DNA from: Hyphomicrobium sp.
Lineage (GTDB): Bacteria > Pseudomonadota > Alphaproteobacteria > Rhizobiales > Hyphomicrobiaceae
Direction of reading: 5' to 3'
Assembly: GCF_019744875.1 (NCBI RefSeq)
Contig: NZ_JAIETU010000006.1
Location: 1-64,000, forward strand
Length of the DNA: 64,000 nucleotides
The translations under genes were made by a program, and so were the position numbers. This document shows, in pieces, positions 30,145-38,847 of the stretch; the first letter of the stretch is position 1; each line of letters opens with the position of its first letter. The notes beneath the pieces are model-generated. The model searched no databases, was not told the origin of the DNA, and saw only the letters and a program-made list of their open reading frames with translations.

Positions 30145-30657
30145 CTAGCCCGTGATCCACTCGGAGCACTTTGCGGGGGCCGTCGTCTCGCCCCATGGGC
30201 TGATCGGAACGCTCGACGTGGAGTTCTCCGGGCTGCCCTCGATGATCTTGTCGGTATAGATCAGGTAGACCAACACGTTGCGCTTGGCGTCGCAGCCGCG
30301 CACGATCTGCATGCGCTTGAAAATCAGCGAGCGGCGCTGGCTGAAGGCTTCGTCGCCCTGGCGCGTCTTGCGCTTGAACGTGATGGGTCCGACCTGGCGG
30401 CAGGAGAGTGACGCGTTGCTCAGCTCCTCGGCGAGGCCGAGCCAGCCGACCCAGCCGCCTTTCTCGGGGACGGTGAAATAGCAGGTCACGCCCTCCACGT
30501 CCGGGTCGTCGATGGCGTAGGTGCCGAGCTTGTGGTCGGGCGAGAGAAACTTCCAGACGGTTGTTTTCTTGAAGATCAGATCCGGGTCCTCGGCCGCCGC
30601 GGCGGTGGCGAGGCAACTGCCCAGCACGGCCCCGGCGATCAGTGACTTGACTGTCAT
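30145..30657 (-). CDS. creA: CreA family protein
   Basis: 170 residues with a signal peptide (about 1-22, ending ATAAAA). The mature part contains the CreA-type blocks LIFKKTTVWKFLSPDHKLGTY, DDPDVEGVTCYF and SLIFKRMQIVRGCDAKRNVLVYL. The family is widespread and periplasmic, but its biochemical role is unknown. GGGGGGC stands before the ATG. It is co-oriented with the transporter gene, from which it is separated by the palindromic region. Confidence 0.88.
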   Translation of the reverse strand: MTVKSLIAGAVLGSCLATAAAAEDPDLIFKKTTVWKFLSPDHKLGTYAIDDPDVEGVTCYFTVPEKGGWVGWLGLAEELSNASLSCRQVGPITFKRKTRQGDEAFSQRRSLIFKRMQIVRGCDAKRNVLVYLIYTDKIIEGSPENSTSSVPISPWGETTAPAKCSEWITG

Positions 30658-30842
30658 TTGCGCCCCCCTTGTTTTGGCGTCGCGAGTAACGCCACGCGCC
30701 GCGCGTTGTTCCGCGCCCCTTTAGCAAGCAAGCGTGAAGTTCGTCTGTTCAGTTGCACCCGGTTCGTTTCGACGATCGGAACCGGTGCCGGCACAGATCA
30801 GATGCGTGATGCGGCTTCGCAACAGTGCTTCCGCCTACAAAG

Positions 30843-30871
30843 TTGACGTTTGAAGTCGAAATACGTACGGT
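30843..30871 (+). promoter_or_regulatory. Candidate promoter of the TonB receptor gene
   Basis: TTGACG (30843-30848) and TACGGT (30866-30871) with a 17-bp spacer are the best -35/-10 pair in the region between creA and the receptor. No Fur-type box was seen here. Confidence 0.3.
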
Positions 30872-30956
30872 ATTCAACATCCGTATTCGATAGCCAGCCC
30901 GGCCGTTCGGCGCATCAAGGGCAAGCCAACAGCCAGTTTTTCGAGCCGGGGGGCCG

Positions 30957-33233
30957 ATGAGATTCCGCACTTTGAAGGGCACCTCGCTGGTGCTCTCCGC
31001 CACGCTTGCGTTGTGTCCAACAATGGCATTGGCCCAAGCGCCGGATGCGGCTGCTTCCCAGTCCAAGCCTGATGGCACAACGGAACTCCCTGCGCTCGAC
31101 GTTACGGCGACGGCTACCAAAAAGCCAAAAGCGCAAAAGAAGGCGAAGGTTCAGCCGACAAACACCGCGCCCGCCGCAGCGCAGGGCGACACGTCAGCGA
31201 CGAAGGGCGCCGATGGCAGCAGCACCAAACCCGGCGCGGTCGACGGGTATGTCGCGAAGGAAGGTACGGTCGGCACCAAGACGAACACGCCTCTGCAAGA
31301 GGTGCCGCAGTCTATTTCGACCGTTACACGCCAGCAGATCGAGAATCGCGCTCCGCTGAGTCTTGGCGATTCACTTGCCTATGTGCCTGGTGTGCGCATC
31401 AATCAGTCGGGCTTCGACCCGCGCTTCGACAGCTTTTACATTCGTGGCTTCGACGCCACCAATACCGGGCTCTATCGCGACGGGCTGCGTCAGCTCAACA
31501 GCGGCTTCGGCCAGTTCAAGACGGAGATGTACGGGCTCGACAGCGTGACGGCGCTACGTGGACCGTCAGGTGCTCTTTACGGCTCGAGCAATGCTGGTGG
31601 CATCATCGACATGTACACCAAGCGGCCGACGGAGACGCCGTTCCGCGAGGTCGAAGCCGTGATCGGCAATCACGATCGCTTCCAGGGCAATTTCGACTTC
31701 TCGGGTCCGGCCGCGTTCAACGACAGCGTGCTTTATCGCTTTACCGGCGTCGTGCGGGAAAGCGACACGCAGTATCCGGGCATCCCCGACGACCGGGTCT
31801 ATCTGGCGCCCGCGTTCACGTTCAAAATCGACCCCGATACCAAGCTCACGGTCTTCGGCGAGTATATGGATCTCAGTATCGGGTCCAACACCGCCTGGTT
31901 CATGGACCGCAGCGATCCTGATCATCCTCGCCGCACGAACATCTGGTCCGGCGATCCCGGGTTCGAATTCTATGACCAGACGCAAGAACGCGTCGGATAT
32001 GAGTTCGAGCGTCGCGTCGCGAACGGCGTCACGATACGGCAGAAGGCGCGATATGAGCACCTGAGCGAGGAGTCTGCGTATGTCGATCTCTACGAGGAGA
32101 TCGCGCCCGACGTTTTCTCGCGCACGGCAGGTTCCGTGGCGAGCTCCTTCCACGCGCTCAACATGGACAATCAGGTCGAGGCCAAGTTCACCACGGGCGC
32201 GGTGAGACACACCGTTCTGGCGGGCGTCGATATCGGCTACATCACCTACAAGGAAGGCTACGGCTCATCGGACGAACTGGAAACGCCGCCGCTGACCAAT
32301 TTCAACTACGGTCAGGTGCACATTCCGGTGCCGCCGACCACCTCCGTTACGGCGCAGGATCAGCTTCAGGTCGGCGCCTATCTCCAGGATCAGGTCAAAC
32401 TCGACAGATGGGTTCTTACGCTCGGCGGCCGTCATGACTGGGTGACCACGGATACCGAGGAGACCGGAGAGCCGTCCGAATCCGGTAACGACGATGCGTG
32501 GTCCGGCCGTGCCGGCCTCACCTACCTCTTCGATTCCGGGCTCGCGCCTTACATCGCGTGGGGAACCTCGTTCATTCCCAACGCGGGCCGGGATGTGGAT
32601 ACCGGCAAGGTTTTCTCACCCACCACCGCTGAATCGGCCGAGGTCGGCTTCAAGTATCTCGTGCCGGGATACAACGCCACGCTCAACGCCGCGCTGTTCG
32701 ACATCCAGCAGGACGGCGGCGTCGTTGGCGCACCGAGCGGGGTCGGCAGCATTCAGCGCGGCAAGCTGCGCTCGCGCGGCTTCGAAATCGAGGGCGTCAC
32801 GTCTCTCACGAATGGGCTGAGCCTCCAGGCGTCTTACACTTATGTCGACATGAAGATCGTCGACGGCTTCGACGAGGATGGCAACCCCGCAGCAGGAAAC
32901 ACGCTGACCAGCACCCCGCACCACATGTTCTCGATCTGGGGCGATTACACGATCAGCGAGGGCGCGTTGCGCGGGCTCGGTTTCGGTTCGGGCGTGCGCT
33001 ACACGGGCACCAGTTTCGGAAACGACCGCAATACGTTCGAGAATGGCGCGCGCGGTATCGTTGATGCGGCCATGCATTACGATCTCGCCGGTCTTTCGCC
33101 GCAGTTTGAAGGCGCGCGCCTCCAGGTCAATATCAGCAACGTTTTCGACAAGCTGGTCGATACGTGCTCGAACGACTACTGCTATCAGGATCAGGGCCGG
33201 ACCATTCTGGGCAGCATCCGGTATCGGTGGTGA
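30957..33233 (+). CDS. TonB-dependent siderophore receptor
   Basis: A 758-residue outer-membrane receptor. The signal peptide runs to about residue 26. A Lys/Ala-rich linker with a TonB-box-like LDVTATATKK follows, then the plug (about 95-245; LQEVPQSISTVTRQQI, LRGPSGALYG) and a 22-strand barrel ending in the terminal aromatic W. The FhuE/FpvA-like signatures, VPQSI and GSSNAGGIIDMYTKRP, point to a ferric siderophore ligand; the exact one is not predictable. A good GGGGGGCCG site precedes the ATG. No TonB-ExbBD or ABC transporter adjoins it. Confidence 0.92.
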   Translation: MRFRTLKGTSLVLSATLALCPTMALAQAPDAAASQSKPDGTTELPALDVTATATKKPKAQKKAKVQPTNTAPAAAQGDTSATKGADGSSTKPGAVDGYVAKEGTVGTKTNTPLQEVPQSISTVTRQQIENRAPLSLGDSLAYVPGVRINQSGFDPRFDSFYIRGFDATNTGLYRDGLRQLNSGFGQFKTEMYGLDSVTALRGPSGALYGSSNAGGIIDMYTKRPTETPFREVEAVIGNHDRFQGNFDFSGPAAFNDSVLYRFTGVVRESDTQYPGIPDDRVYLAPAFTFKIDPDTKLTVFGEYMDLSIGSNTAWFMDRSDPDHPRRTNIWSGDPGFEFYDQTQERVGYEFERRVANGVTIRQKARYEHLSEESAYVDLYEEIAPDVFSRTAGSVASSFHALNMDNQVEAKFTTGAVRHTVLAGVDIGYITYKEGYGSSDELETPPLTNFNYGQVHIPVPPTTSVTAQDQLQVGAYLQDQVKLDRWVLTLGGRHDWVTTDTEETGEPSESGNDDAWSGRAGLTYLFDSGLAPYIAWGTSFIPNAGRDVDTGKVFSPTTAESAEVGFKYLVPGYNATLNAALFDIQQDGGVVGAPSGVGSIQRGKLRSRGFEIEGVTSLTNGLSLQASYTYVDMKIVDGFDEDGNPAAGNTLTSTPHHMFSIWGDYTISEGALRGLGFGSGVRYTGTSFGNDRNTFENGARGIVDAAMHYDLAGLSPQFEGARLQVNISNVFDKLVDTCSNDYCYQDQGRTILGSIRYRW

Positions 33234-33257
33234 GGTAAGTCAACGGGCGGCGAAAAG

Positions 33258-33333
33258 TGGTGGAGCCGATCGGGATCGAACCGACTACCTCCGCAGTGCG
33301 ATTGCGGCGCTCTCCCAGATGAGCTACGGCCCC
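33258..33333 (-). tRNA. tRNA-Ala (CGC)
   Basis: A 76-nt cloverleaf reads on the minus strand from GGGGCCG to CCA. The acceptor stem pairs GGGGCCG with CGGCTCC (one G-U). The D arm is GCTC-ATCTGGGA-GAGC, the anticodon arm CCGCA-ATCGCAC-TGCGG gives anticodon CGC, and the T loop is TTCGATC. CCA is encoded. It lies 24 bases after the receptor gene. Confidence 0.95.
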
Positions 33334-33616
33334 GAAAGCAACGGGATCATGGCCGCCGGCGCTTAAGACGCGCGCTAAAATTTCGCGCGCCGGGCGACGG
33401 GGCAAGATCCTTCGCATTTACCTTCCGGCTTCCCACAATGTCAAGGAAACGGCGCGGGACCGGCGGCCTGAGAGAGGCTTTCGCGGCCGTGCTTTTTCGT
33501 GTGATTGAGGGCTGGCCAGGCCCGGTTCTGTGGGCCGCGTCGCGCGTTGGCTTGCCGCTGGCGGTTTGAGCCGCTACACGTCCCTTGAGAGTGCTGGAAG
33601 AGGCTGGGAAACGCAG

Positions 33617-33928
33617 ATGGCTAACCTGATCATTTATCTCCTCACGTTCCTGAACTATCTCATCCAGCTTTATGTCTACGTCATTATCGCCTCGGTCATT
33701 CTGAGCTGGCTGATGGCATTCGGCGTGGTCAATCCGTACAACAATTTCGTGCGGGCCCTCGCGCAAGCGTTTGCAGCGGTGACCGAACCCGTGATGCGCC
33801 CCATCCGCAATAGCCTGCCTGATTTCGGCGGTATCGACTTTTCGCCGCTGATCGTTCTGTTGGGCTGCATGTTCATTCAGGGGCTCATCGGCAACGTGCT
33901 GATCCCCGCTGTTGCGTCGTCAATGTGA
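33617..33928 (+). CDS. YggT family membrane protein
   Basis: 103 residues with two hydrophobic regions (about 4-32 and 70-98) separated by a loop containing NPYNNFVRALAQAFAAVTEPVMRPIR, typical of the YggT family, which is often near cell division or pyrroline genes and affects osmotic tolerance in enterics. The ATG at 33617 was chosen over an upstream frame. The stop overlaps the next gene in GTGA. Confidence 0.9.
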   Translation: MANLIIYLLTFLNYLIQLYVYVIIASVILSWLMAFGVVNPYNNFVRALAQAFAAVTEPVMRPIRNSLPDFGGIDFSPLIVLLGCMFIQGLIGNVLIPAVASSM

Positions 33929-34284
33929 CGAACCCCGGCGGGCCCGCAGCCCCGGCTCGCGCCCCCTCACCGCTGCCTTGGCGGTCCGGTGCGGGGTGCG
34001 TCATCGTGCGCGTGCGGATCACGCCAAAATCGTCCAAAGATACAATTGACGGCATCGAGACGACCGCCGAGGGGCCCGCCCTCAAGGTGCGCGTGCGTGC
34101 CGTGCCCGCAGATGGTGAGGCAAACCAAGCGCTTTTGACGCTTCTGGCCGGTTGGCTGGGCGTGGCCAAAAGCGGCTTGCGATTGGCGCACGGGGGCAAG
34201 TCGCGGGTTAAGTCGGTCGAAATCGCCGGCAACCCAGATGAGATCGAGACGCGGCTGGCCGAACGGCTGGCCCGTTTTTCTTAG
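33925..34284 (+). CDS. DUF167 (YggU) family protein
   Basis: 119 residues starting with a GTG that overlaps the yggT stop by four bases. The core (about 25-105) has [32 protein letters not shown] and [10 protein letters not shown], the DUF167 hallmarks. The Pro/Ala-rich first 22 residues may not be part of the fold. Function unknown; yggT-yggU pairing is common. Confidence 0.88.
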   Translation: MTNPGGPAAPARAPSPLPWRSGAGCVIVRVRITPKSSKDTIDGIETTAEGPALKVRVRAVPADGEANQALLTLLAGWLGVAKSGLRLAHGGKSRVKSVEIAGNPDEIETRLAERLARFS

Positions 34285-34324
34285 GTCAAAAAGACGCGCG
34301 CAACAAAAGCAGGAGGGGATCCCC

Positions 34325-35200
34325 ATGGCAGCGCAGGTTATCGACGGCAAGGCAATCGCAGCCGAGGTTCGCAAGCAGGTGGCGGCGGACGTCAAGGCGA
34401 TCCAGGCAAGCCATGACATCACTCCCGGCCTCGCGGTCGTGCTCGTCGGCGAAGATCCGGCAAGCCAGGTCTACGTGCGCAACAAGGCGGCCCAGACCGT
34501 CGAGTGCGGCATGCAGTCGTTCGAATACAAGCTGCCGGCCGATACGTCCGAGCACGACATCCTGGCCCTCGTCGCGCGCCTCAACGGCAACAAGAACGTC
34601 AACGGCATTCTCGTGCAGCTCCCGCTGCCGAAGCATGTCAACGCCGAGAAGGTGCTGAACTCGATCGACCCCGACAAGGACGTCGACGGTTTCCATCCCA
34701 CCAACGTCGGCCGTCTCTGGATCGGTGAGCGCGCGCTCGTGCCGTGCACGCCGACCGGCTCGGCGATCCTGGCCAAGAAGATCATCCCCGACCTCAAGGG
34801 CGTGAACGCCGTCGTCATCGGCCGTTCGAACATCGTCGGCAAGCCGATGGCTGCGCTGCTGCTGCGCGAGAGCTGCACGGTTACGGTTGCGCATTCGAAG
34901 ACCAAGGATCTGCCGTCGGTCTGCCGCGGCGCGGATCTGCTCGTTGCCGCTGTCGGCATCCCGGAGATGGTGAAGCGCGACTGGATCAAGCCGGGCGCCG
35001 TGGTCATCGACGTCGGCATCAATCGCATCACGACGCCTGAGGGCAAGACCAAGCTGGTCGGTGACGTGGCTTATGCGGAGTGCGCCGAGGTTGCGGGCGC
35101 GATCACGCCGGTTCCCGGCGGCGTCGGCCCCATGACCATCGCCTGCCTGCTGCAGAACACGATCACGGCGACGAAGATCCAGTTCGACATCAAGGATTAG
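34325..35200 (+). CDS. folD: Bifunctional methylenetetrahydrofolate dehydrogenase/cyclohydrolase
   Basis: FolD interconverts methylene-, methenyl- and formyl-tetrahydrofolate with NADP+. The 291 residues contain [13 protein letters not shown] with the catalytic Lys, [10 protein letters not shown] and the C-terminal [13 protein letters not shown]. The ATG at 34325 follows a strong GGAGGGGATCCCC site. It sits 40 bases after the DUF167 gene and may be co-transcribed with it. Confidence 0.96.
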   Translation: MAAQVIDGKAIAAEVRKQVAADVKAIQASHDITPGLAVVLVGEDPASQVYVRNKAAQTVECGMQSFEYKLPADTSEHDILALVARLNGNKNVNGILVQLPLPKHVNAEKVLNSIDPDKDVDGFHPTNVGRLWIGERALVPCTPTGSAILAKKIIPDLKGVNAVVIGRSNIVGKPMAALLLRESCTVTVAHSKTKDLPSVCRGADLLVAAVGIPEMVKRDWIKPGAVVIDVGINRITTPEGKTKLVGDVAYAECAEVAGAITPVPGGVGPMTIACLLQNTITATKIQFDIKD

Positions 35201-35229
35201 GCTTCATCTCGATTTCGTCGAGTGCGGTC

Positions 35230-35262
35230 AAGGGAGCGTCGCAAGACGCTCCCTTTCTATTT
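35230..35262 (+). terminator. Rho-independent terminator of folD
   Basis: An 11-bp perfect stem, AAGGGAGCGTC (35230-35240) and GACGCTCCCTT (35245-35255), with loop GCAA, followed by TCTATTTTTG. Confidence 0.88.
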
Positions 35263-35405
35263 TTGCGATCCGCGAGTGAAAAGCTGGCATCGATATGAAG
35301 TTTAATTTGTTCGCGCTTCCGCGGTCCGTCCGTACGTTTCTCGCGCAACCTGCTTCTTCTCCGCGACGTCGCGACCCGGCGCCGCCCCTGCAACATGGAG
35401 CCATT

Positions 35406-35750
35406 ATGAAGACGACACGCCTTGCCATCGCGCTTGGTTCTCTTGCTTTGAGCCTCGGTCTTGCCAGCACGGCTTCTACGGCACTTCCGACGGCAAACGC
35501 CGAGCGCGGCTCGAGCCTCGTTTCTGACATCACGCTCAAGCGCGATGCGAATGCGAAGAAGGGCCATGAAAAGCACGCCAAGGCCGAGGAGCCCAAGCGG
35601 AAGAAGGTGCTTAAGAAGCACGCTCACACGCACAAGCACGGCCACAAGGCCAAGGCCGCACATGCGTCAGCGAAGAAGCATGTGAAGAAGGTTGCGAAAA
35701 AGAGCCCGTCGCATAAGCACGCGAAGAAAAAGGATCCCAAGAAAGTCTAG
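35406..35750 (+). CDS. Lys/His-rich secreted protein
   Basis: 114 residues. A signal peptide of about 30 residues (cleavage near ALPTANA) is followed by an extremely basic mature chain. From about residue 46 nearly every residue is Lys, His or Ala, with motifs such as KKHAHTHKHGHK. Such chains can bind nucleic acid, acidic polymers or metal, but there is no recognised domain. It ends in a bidirectional terminator shared with comM. The ATG at 35406 follows GGAG. Confidence 0.7.
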   Translation: MKTTRLAIALGSLALSLGLASTASTALPTANAERGSSLVSDITLKRDANAKKGHEKHAKAEEPKRKKVLKKHAHTHKHGHKAKAAHASAKKHVKKVAKKSPSHKHAKKKDPKKV

Positions 35751-35800
35751 GATCGTTCGAAGCCGCGTCAGCTCCTTCAACACCATCGCCACGGAAAATC

Positions 35801-35835
35801 GCCTCAGGCTCGCCAGCCTGAGGCGATATATTTTC
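35801..35835. terminator. Bidirectional terminator
   Basis: GCCTCAGGCT (35801-35810) pairs with AGCCTGAGGC (35815-35824) around CGCC. AT-rich T tracts follow on both strands (ATATATTTTC on plus, GATTTTCC on minus). It serves both the basic secreted protein and comM. Confidence 0.8.
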
Positions 35836-37360
35836 AGGCTACCCTTTCCTGCCGCAACGTCTCGCCGCGATAGGAGAGCGCTTCCGCGACGTGGATGCGG
35901 GAGACGGTGTCGGCATCGTCGAGGTCGGCGAGGGTGCGAGCGACGCGGAGCACACGATGAAAGCCGCGTGCTGAGAGCTTCAAGGTGTCGGCGGCCTGGC
36001 GCAGCAAAGCGAGTCCGGCGTCGTCGGGCGTGGCAAACTGTTCGAGAAGCTGGCCGTTCAACTCCGCATTCGTGCGCAGGGCGCCGGCCGCATTGGATGC
36101 GAAGCGACGGCGCTGGCGTGTGCGCGCCGCCGTCACGCGGGCGCGCACTTCGGTGCTGCCTTCCTGCGGGGCGGGAAGAACGAGATCGGCCGCGGAGACG
36201 GCGGGCACTTCGATCTGCAGATCGATGCGGTCGAGCAGCGGGCCTGAAATGCGCGCCTGGTAGTCGGCGGCGCAGCGCGGCCCGCGCTTGCAGGATTGCC
36301 CCGGTCCGCCGCCGCAGCGGCAGGGGTTCATGGCGGCGATCAATTGCATGCGCGCCGGATAGGAAATGCGGTGGTTGGCGCGGGCGATGATCAGCTCGCC
36401 CGTTTCGAGCGGCTGGCGCAGCGCATCGAGCACGCCGGGCTGGAACTCGGGCAGTTCGTCGAGAAACAGGATGCCGAGGTGGGCGAGGCTGGCTTCGCCG
36501 GGGCGCGGACGAGACCCGCCGCCGACGAGGGCTGCCATGCTCGCCGAGTGATGCGGGGCGCGGAACGGGCGCTGGGTGCAGAGCTTGCCGCCCATCAACT
36601 CGCCGGCGAGGCTGTGCACCATCGAGACTTCGAGCATCTCTTCCGGTGTCAGCGGCGGCAGGATCGAAGGCAGGCGCGCGGCCAGCATGGATTTGCCGGA
36701 GCCGGGCGGCCCGATCATGAGCAGGTTATGGCCGCCTGCGGCCGCGACCTCGAGTGCGCGCTTGGCGCTCTCCTGGCCGCGCACGTCGCGCAGATCCGGC
36801 AGCGGCGTTTCCTCGCGGGCGCGCGCGGGTTTCGGGCGGGAGAGGGTTTGCAGACCCTTGAAGTGATTGACCAGCGACAGGAGATGGGGCGCGGCCAGGA
36901 TGTCGGCATCTTCGCCGGCCCAGGCGGCTTCGGGACCGCAGGATTCCGGGCATATCAGGCCCTTGTCCATTGCATTCGCGCCGATGGCGGCGGGCAATGC
37001 GCCCGGCACGGGGCGGATCGAGCCGTCGAGCGCCAGCTCACCGATGGCCGCATAGCGTGTGATCGCTTCGGGTGCGATTGCCTCCATCGCCACCATGAGC
37101 GCGAGCACGACCGGCAGATCGAAGTGGCTGCCTTCCTTCGGTAAATCGGCGGGCGCGAGATTGACTGTTATGTGCTTGTAGGGAAGGCCGAGGCCCACGG
37201 CGTGGAGCGCATTGCGGACGCGCTCGCGGCTTTCGGCGACGGCCTTATCGGGCAGGCCCACGATCGCGAAGGCTTGCGCGCCGGGCGTCACCCGCACCTG
37301 CACATCGACGGGGCGCGCCTCGACGCCGACAAACGCCACCGTCGCGATGGTTCCGTACAT
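35834..37360 (-). CDS. comM: ComM/YifB family Mg-chelatase-like AAA+ ATPase
   Basis: 508 residues starting at the ATG at 37360, preceded by GAAGGGG. An N-terminal Lon-protease-like fold (about 1-165; GLPDKAVAESRERVR, APADLPKEG) is followed by an AAA+ domain with Walker A GPPGSGKSM and Walker B ILFLDELPEF. The MNPCRCG...CKRGPRC segment and a C-terminal Mg_chelatase_C domain complete it. ComM homologues promote branch migration in natural transformation of some species, but most bacteria keep the gene without known competence. Confidence 0.93.
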   Translation of the reverse strand: MYGTIATVAFVGVEARPVDVQVRVTPGAQAFAIVGLPDKAVAESRERVRNALHAVGLGLPYKHITVNLAPADLPKEGSHFDLPVVLALMVAMEAIAPEAITRYAAIGELALDGSIRPVPGALPAAIGANAMDKGLICPESCGPEAAWAGEDADILAAPHLLSLVNHFKGLQTLSRPKPARAREETPLPDLRDVRGQESAKRALEVAAAGGHNLLMIGPPGSGKSMLAARLPSILPPLTPEEMLEVSMVHSLAGELMGGKLCTQRPFRAPHHSASMAALVGGGSRPRPGEASLAHLGILFLDELPEFQPGVLDALRQPLETGELIIARANHRISYPARMQLIAAMNPCRCGGGPGQSCKRGPRCAADYQARISGPLLDRIDLQIEVPAVSAADLVLPAPQEGSTEVRARVTAARTRQRRRFASNAAGALRTNAELNGQLLEQFATPDDAGLALLRQAADTLKLSARGFHRVLRVARTLADLDDADTVSRIHVAEALSYRGETLRQERVA

Positions 37361-37497
37361 CGCACGCCCCTTCCCCAAACTGATCCGTGTTGGGAACGCA
37401 GGGGGTGAAGGTGATCCGTCGGTGGGTGCGTGCCGGTCATGAAATTGGCGAGGTCGCGGAGCATTCCGTTGTCCCGTAGGATCTTCAGGAGGCCAGC

Positions 37498-37941
37498 ATG
37501 GCAGACGAGCGGCCCAAGAGCGGGCTGATTTCTTGTCTGGGATACAGCGATGCGGACGCGGCGGTTGCGTGGTTGTGCCGGGCGTTCGGCTTTCGGGAGC
37601 ATGCGGTCTACCGCGACGAGGCGGGGAATGTCGTGCATGCCGAGCTGGTGCTCGGTAACGGCATGATCATGCTCGGGCCCGATCAGGGCGGCGAATTCGG
37701 CAAGCAGGTCATGACGCTGCCTGCGCGTGCGGGTGGGCGCTGCACACAGACGATCTATGCGATCGTCGAGGATGTGGACGCCCATTGCGCGCGTGCGACG
37801 GCGGAAGGTGCTGAGGTCGTCATCGCGCCGCGCGGTGAAAGCTATGGCGGACGCAGCTATTCGGTGCGCGATCCGGAAGGGCACGCCTGGAGCTTCGGGA
37901 CTTATGATCCCTGGGCTACTTCGTCGAAGACGGGAGCGTGA
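37498..37941 (+). CDS. VOC family (glyoxalase/bleomycin resistance-like) protein
   Basis: 147 residues forming one VOC module: ISCLGYSDADAAVAWLCRAFGF, HAELVLGNGMIMLG, and a late SVRDPEGHAWSFGTYDPW. The pattern resembles PhnB/EhpR-like members without a fully conserved metal triad, so catalysis is not assured. GGAGGCCAGC precedes the ATG. Confidence 0.87.
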   Translation: MADERPKSGLISCLGYSDADAAVAWLCRAFGFREHAVYRDEAGNVVHAELVLGNGMIMLGPDQGGEFGKQVMTLPARAGGRCTQTIYAIVEDVDAHCARATAEGAEVVIAPRGESYGGRSYSVRDPEGHAWSFGTYDPWATSSKTGA

Positions 37942-37963
37942 CCCTACCGGGCTGCGCGAAGTG

Positions 37964-38170
37964 TCAGATCTTGGCGACGGTTCCGGCGGGGCGGCACGAC
38001 CAGCGCTTCACGTTCCATTTCGGATGCTGCTCGCTCCACTTCGCGACTTCGGGCTGCGCGCGCATGAGGCACTGCATCGGTGTCAGGGCCTCGTTGTCGT
38101 AGACGAGACCGACGTCCTTGCACTTGGTGGGATCGGCGGCGAGGCAGACGACTAAGGCCAGTTCAATCAT
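37964..38170 (-). CDS. Small conserved-type hypothetical protein
   Basis: 68 residues starting MIELALVVCLAADPTKC and ending in VKRWSCRPAGTVAKI. Four Cys and a Pro-Met-Gln-Cys motif (TPMQCLMRAQPEVAKW) match a short protein seen in many Hyphomicrobiales whose role is unknown. I chose the ATG at 38170 because the upstream frame is low complexity. Confidence 0.7.
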   Translation of the reverse strand: MIELALVVCLAADPTKCKDVGLVYDNEALTPMQCLMRAQPEVAKWSEQHPKWNVKRWSCRPAGTVAKI

Positions 38171-38847
38171 GGTCGGGACCCTGGGATGAGCGTTGCGCCG
38201 CCCTCGCCAAACGTCTCCTGGCCCTGTTTCTCTTTGTTTTTTTGGGATCTGGCGCGCGTTGCCCGTGCGCGATCCGTCGTTGCGCATTCCGTCGTTGCGC
38301 GTTCCGTCGTGAAGTCACCCTACGTGGGGGCGAGAGACGCGGATAACAACAAGAGCTGATTTGCTAATTCGTCGCGGCTTGCGCGTCTCACGCGCAGTTG
38401 AATCGCTTTGCGTCAACATTCGACCTGCCAACTCATTTGTTCCGCGGCTGGCAAAATGGCCCCCATTATGTAACTCTGTTGCCACATCCCTCCGCGTACC
38501 AACGCAGTCCTACGGAGGTAGGGAACTCGTCCCGTATTCAAAAGCAAAAGACGCCTTCAGTTTGGGCAAACAACATTGGCTCGATCTGGGCATTTGCCAT
38601 GGATCATTCGGCCAAAGAGAAAGTCGGGTTTTGCCTGAGTTCAGATTGCCGTCATGCCGGCTGGGACTCGAGCAGGGGGAGCGTCACATGTATTGCGTTT
38701 CGGGCACTGTGCTCGTTGTCAGGCTGCCAGCCTCGTTCGGCCGCGGCCTTCGGCCGCCGTGGTCGTAGCGCTCGGCGCTTCTCAGCTAACTAGCTAGAAG
38801 CACTAAAGAAAACCAAAAAACAAAAACTGAAACACCAACATCTGGGG
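38171..38847. other. Intergenic region with short repeats before the autotransporter
   Basis: About 680 bases without a credible gene. They include the 15-bp tandem repeats at 38271-38315 and a GC-rich dyad near 38738-38760 (GGCCGCGGCCTTCGGCCGCC). The 40 bases before the autotransporter are A-rich. Two ORFs at about 38361-38793 lack ribosome sites and family resemblance. Confidence 0.4.
38271..38315 (+). repeat. 15-bp tandem repeats
   Basis: Units 38271-38285 and 38286-38300 are GATCCGTCGTTGCGC and ATTCCGTCGTTGCGC, and a third, GTTCCGTCGTG, follows partially. The GTTGCGC core is shared with the copA 3' repeat. Confidence 0.6.

Noticed and set aside
33234-33616. Integration site at tRNA-Ala
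   Set aside because: No integrase, direct repeat of the tRNA 3' end or phage-type gene follows; the neighbours are housekeeping genes.
38361-38793. Two overlapping ORFs before the autotransporter
   Set aside because: They lack ribosome sites, have high Arg/Ser/Pro content and no similarity to known families.
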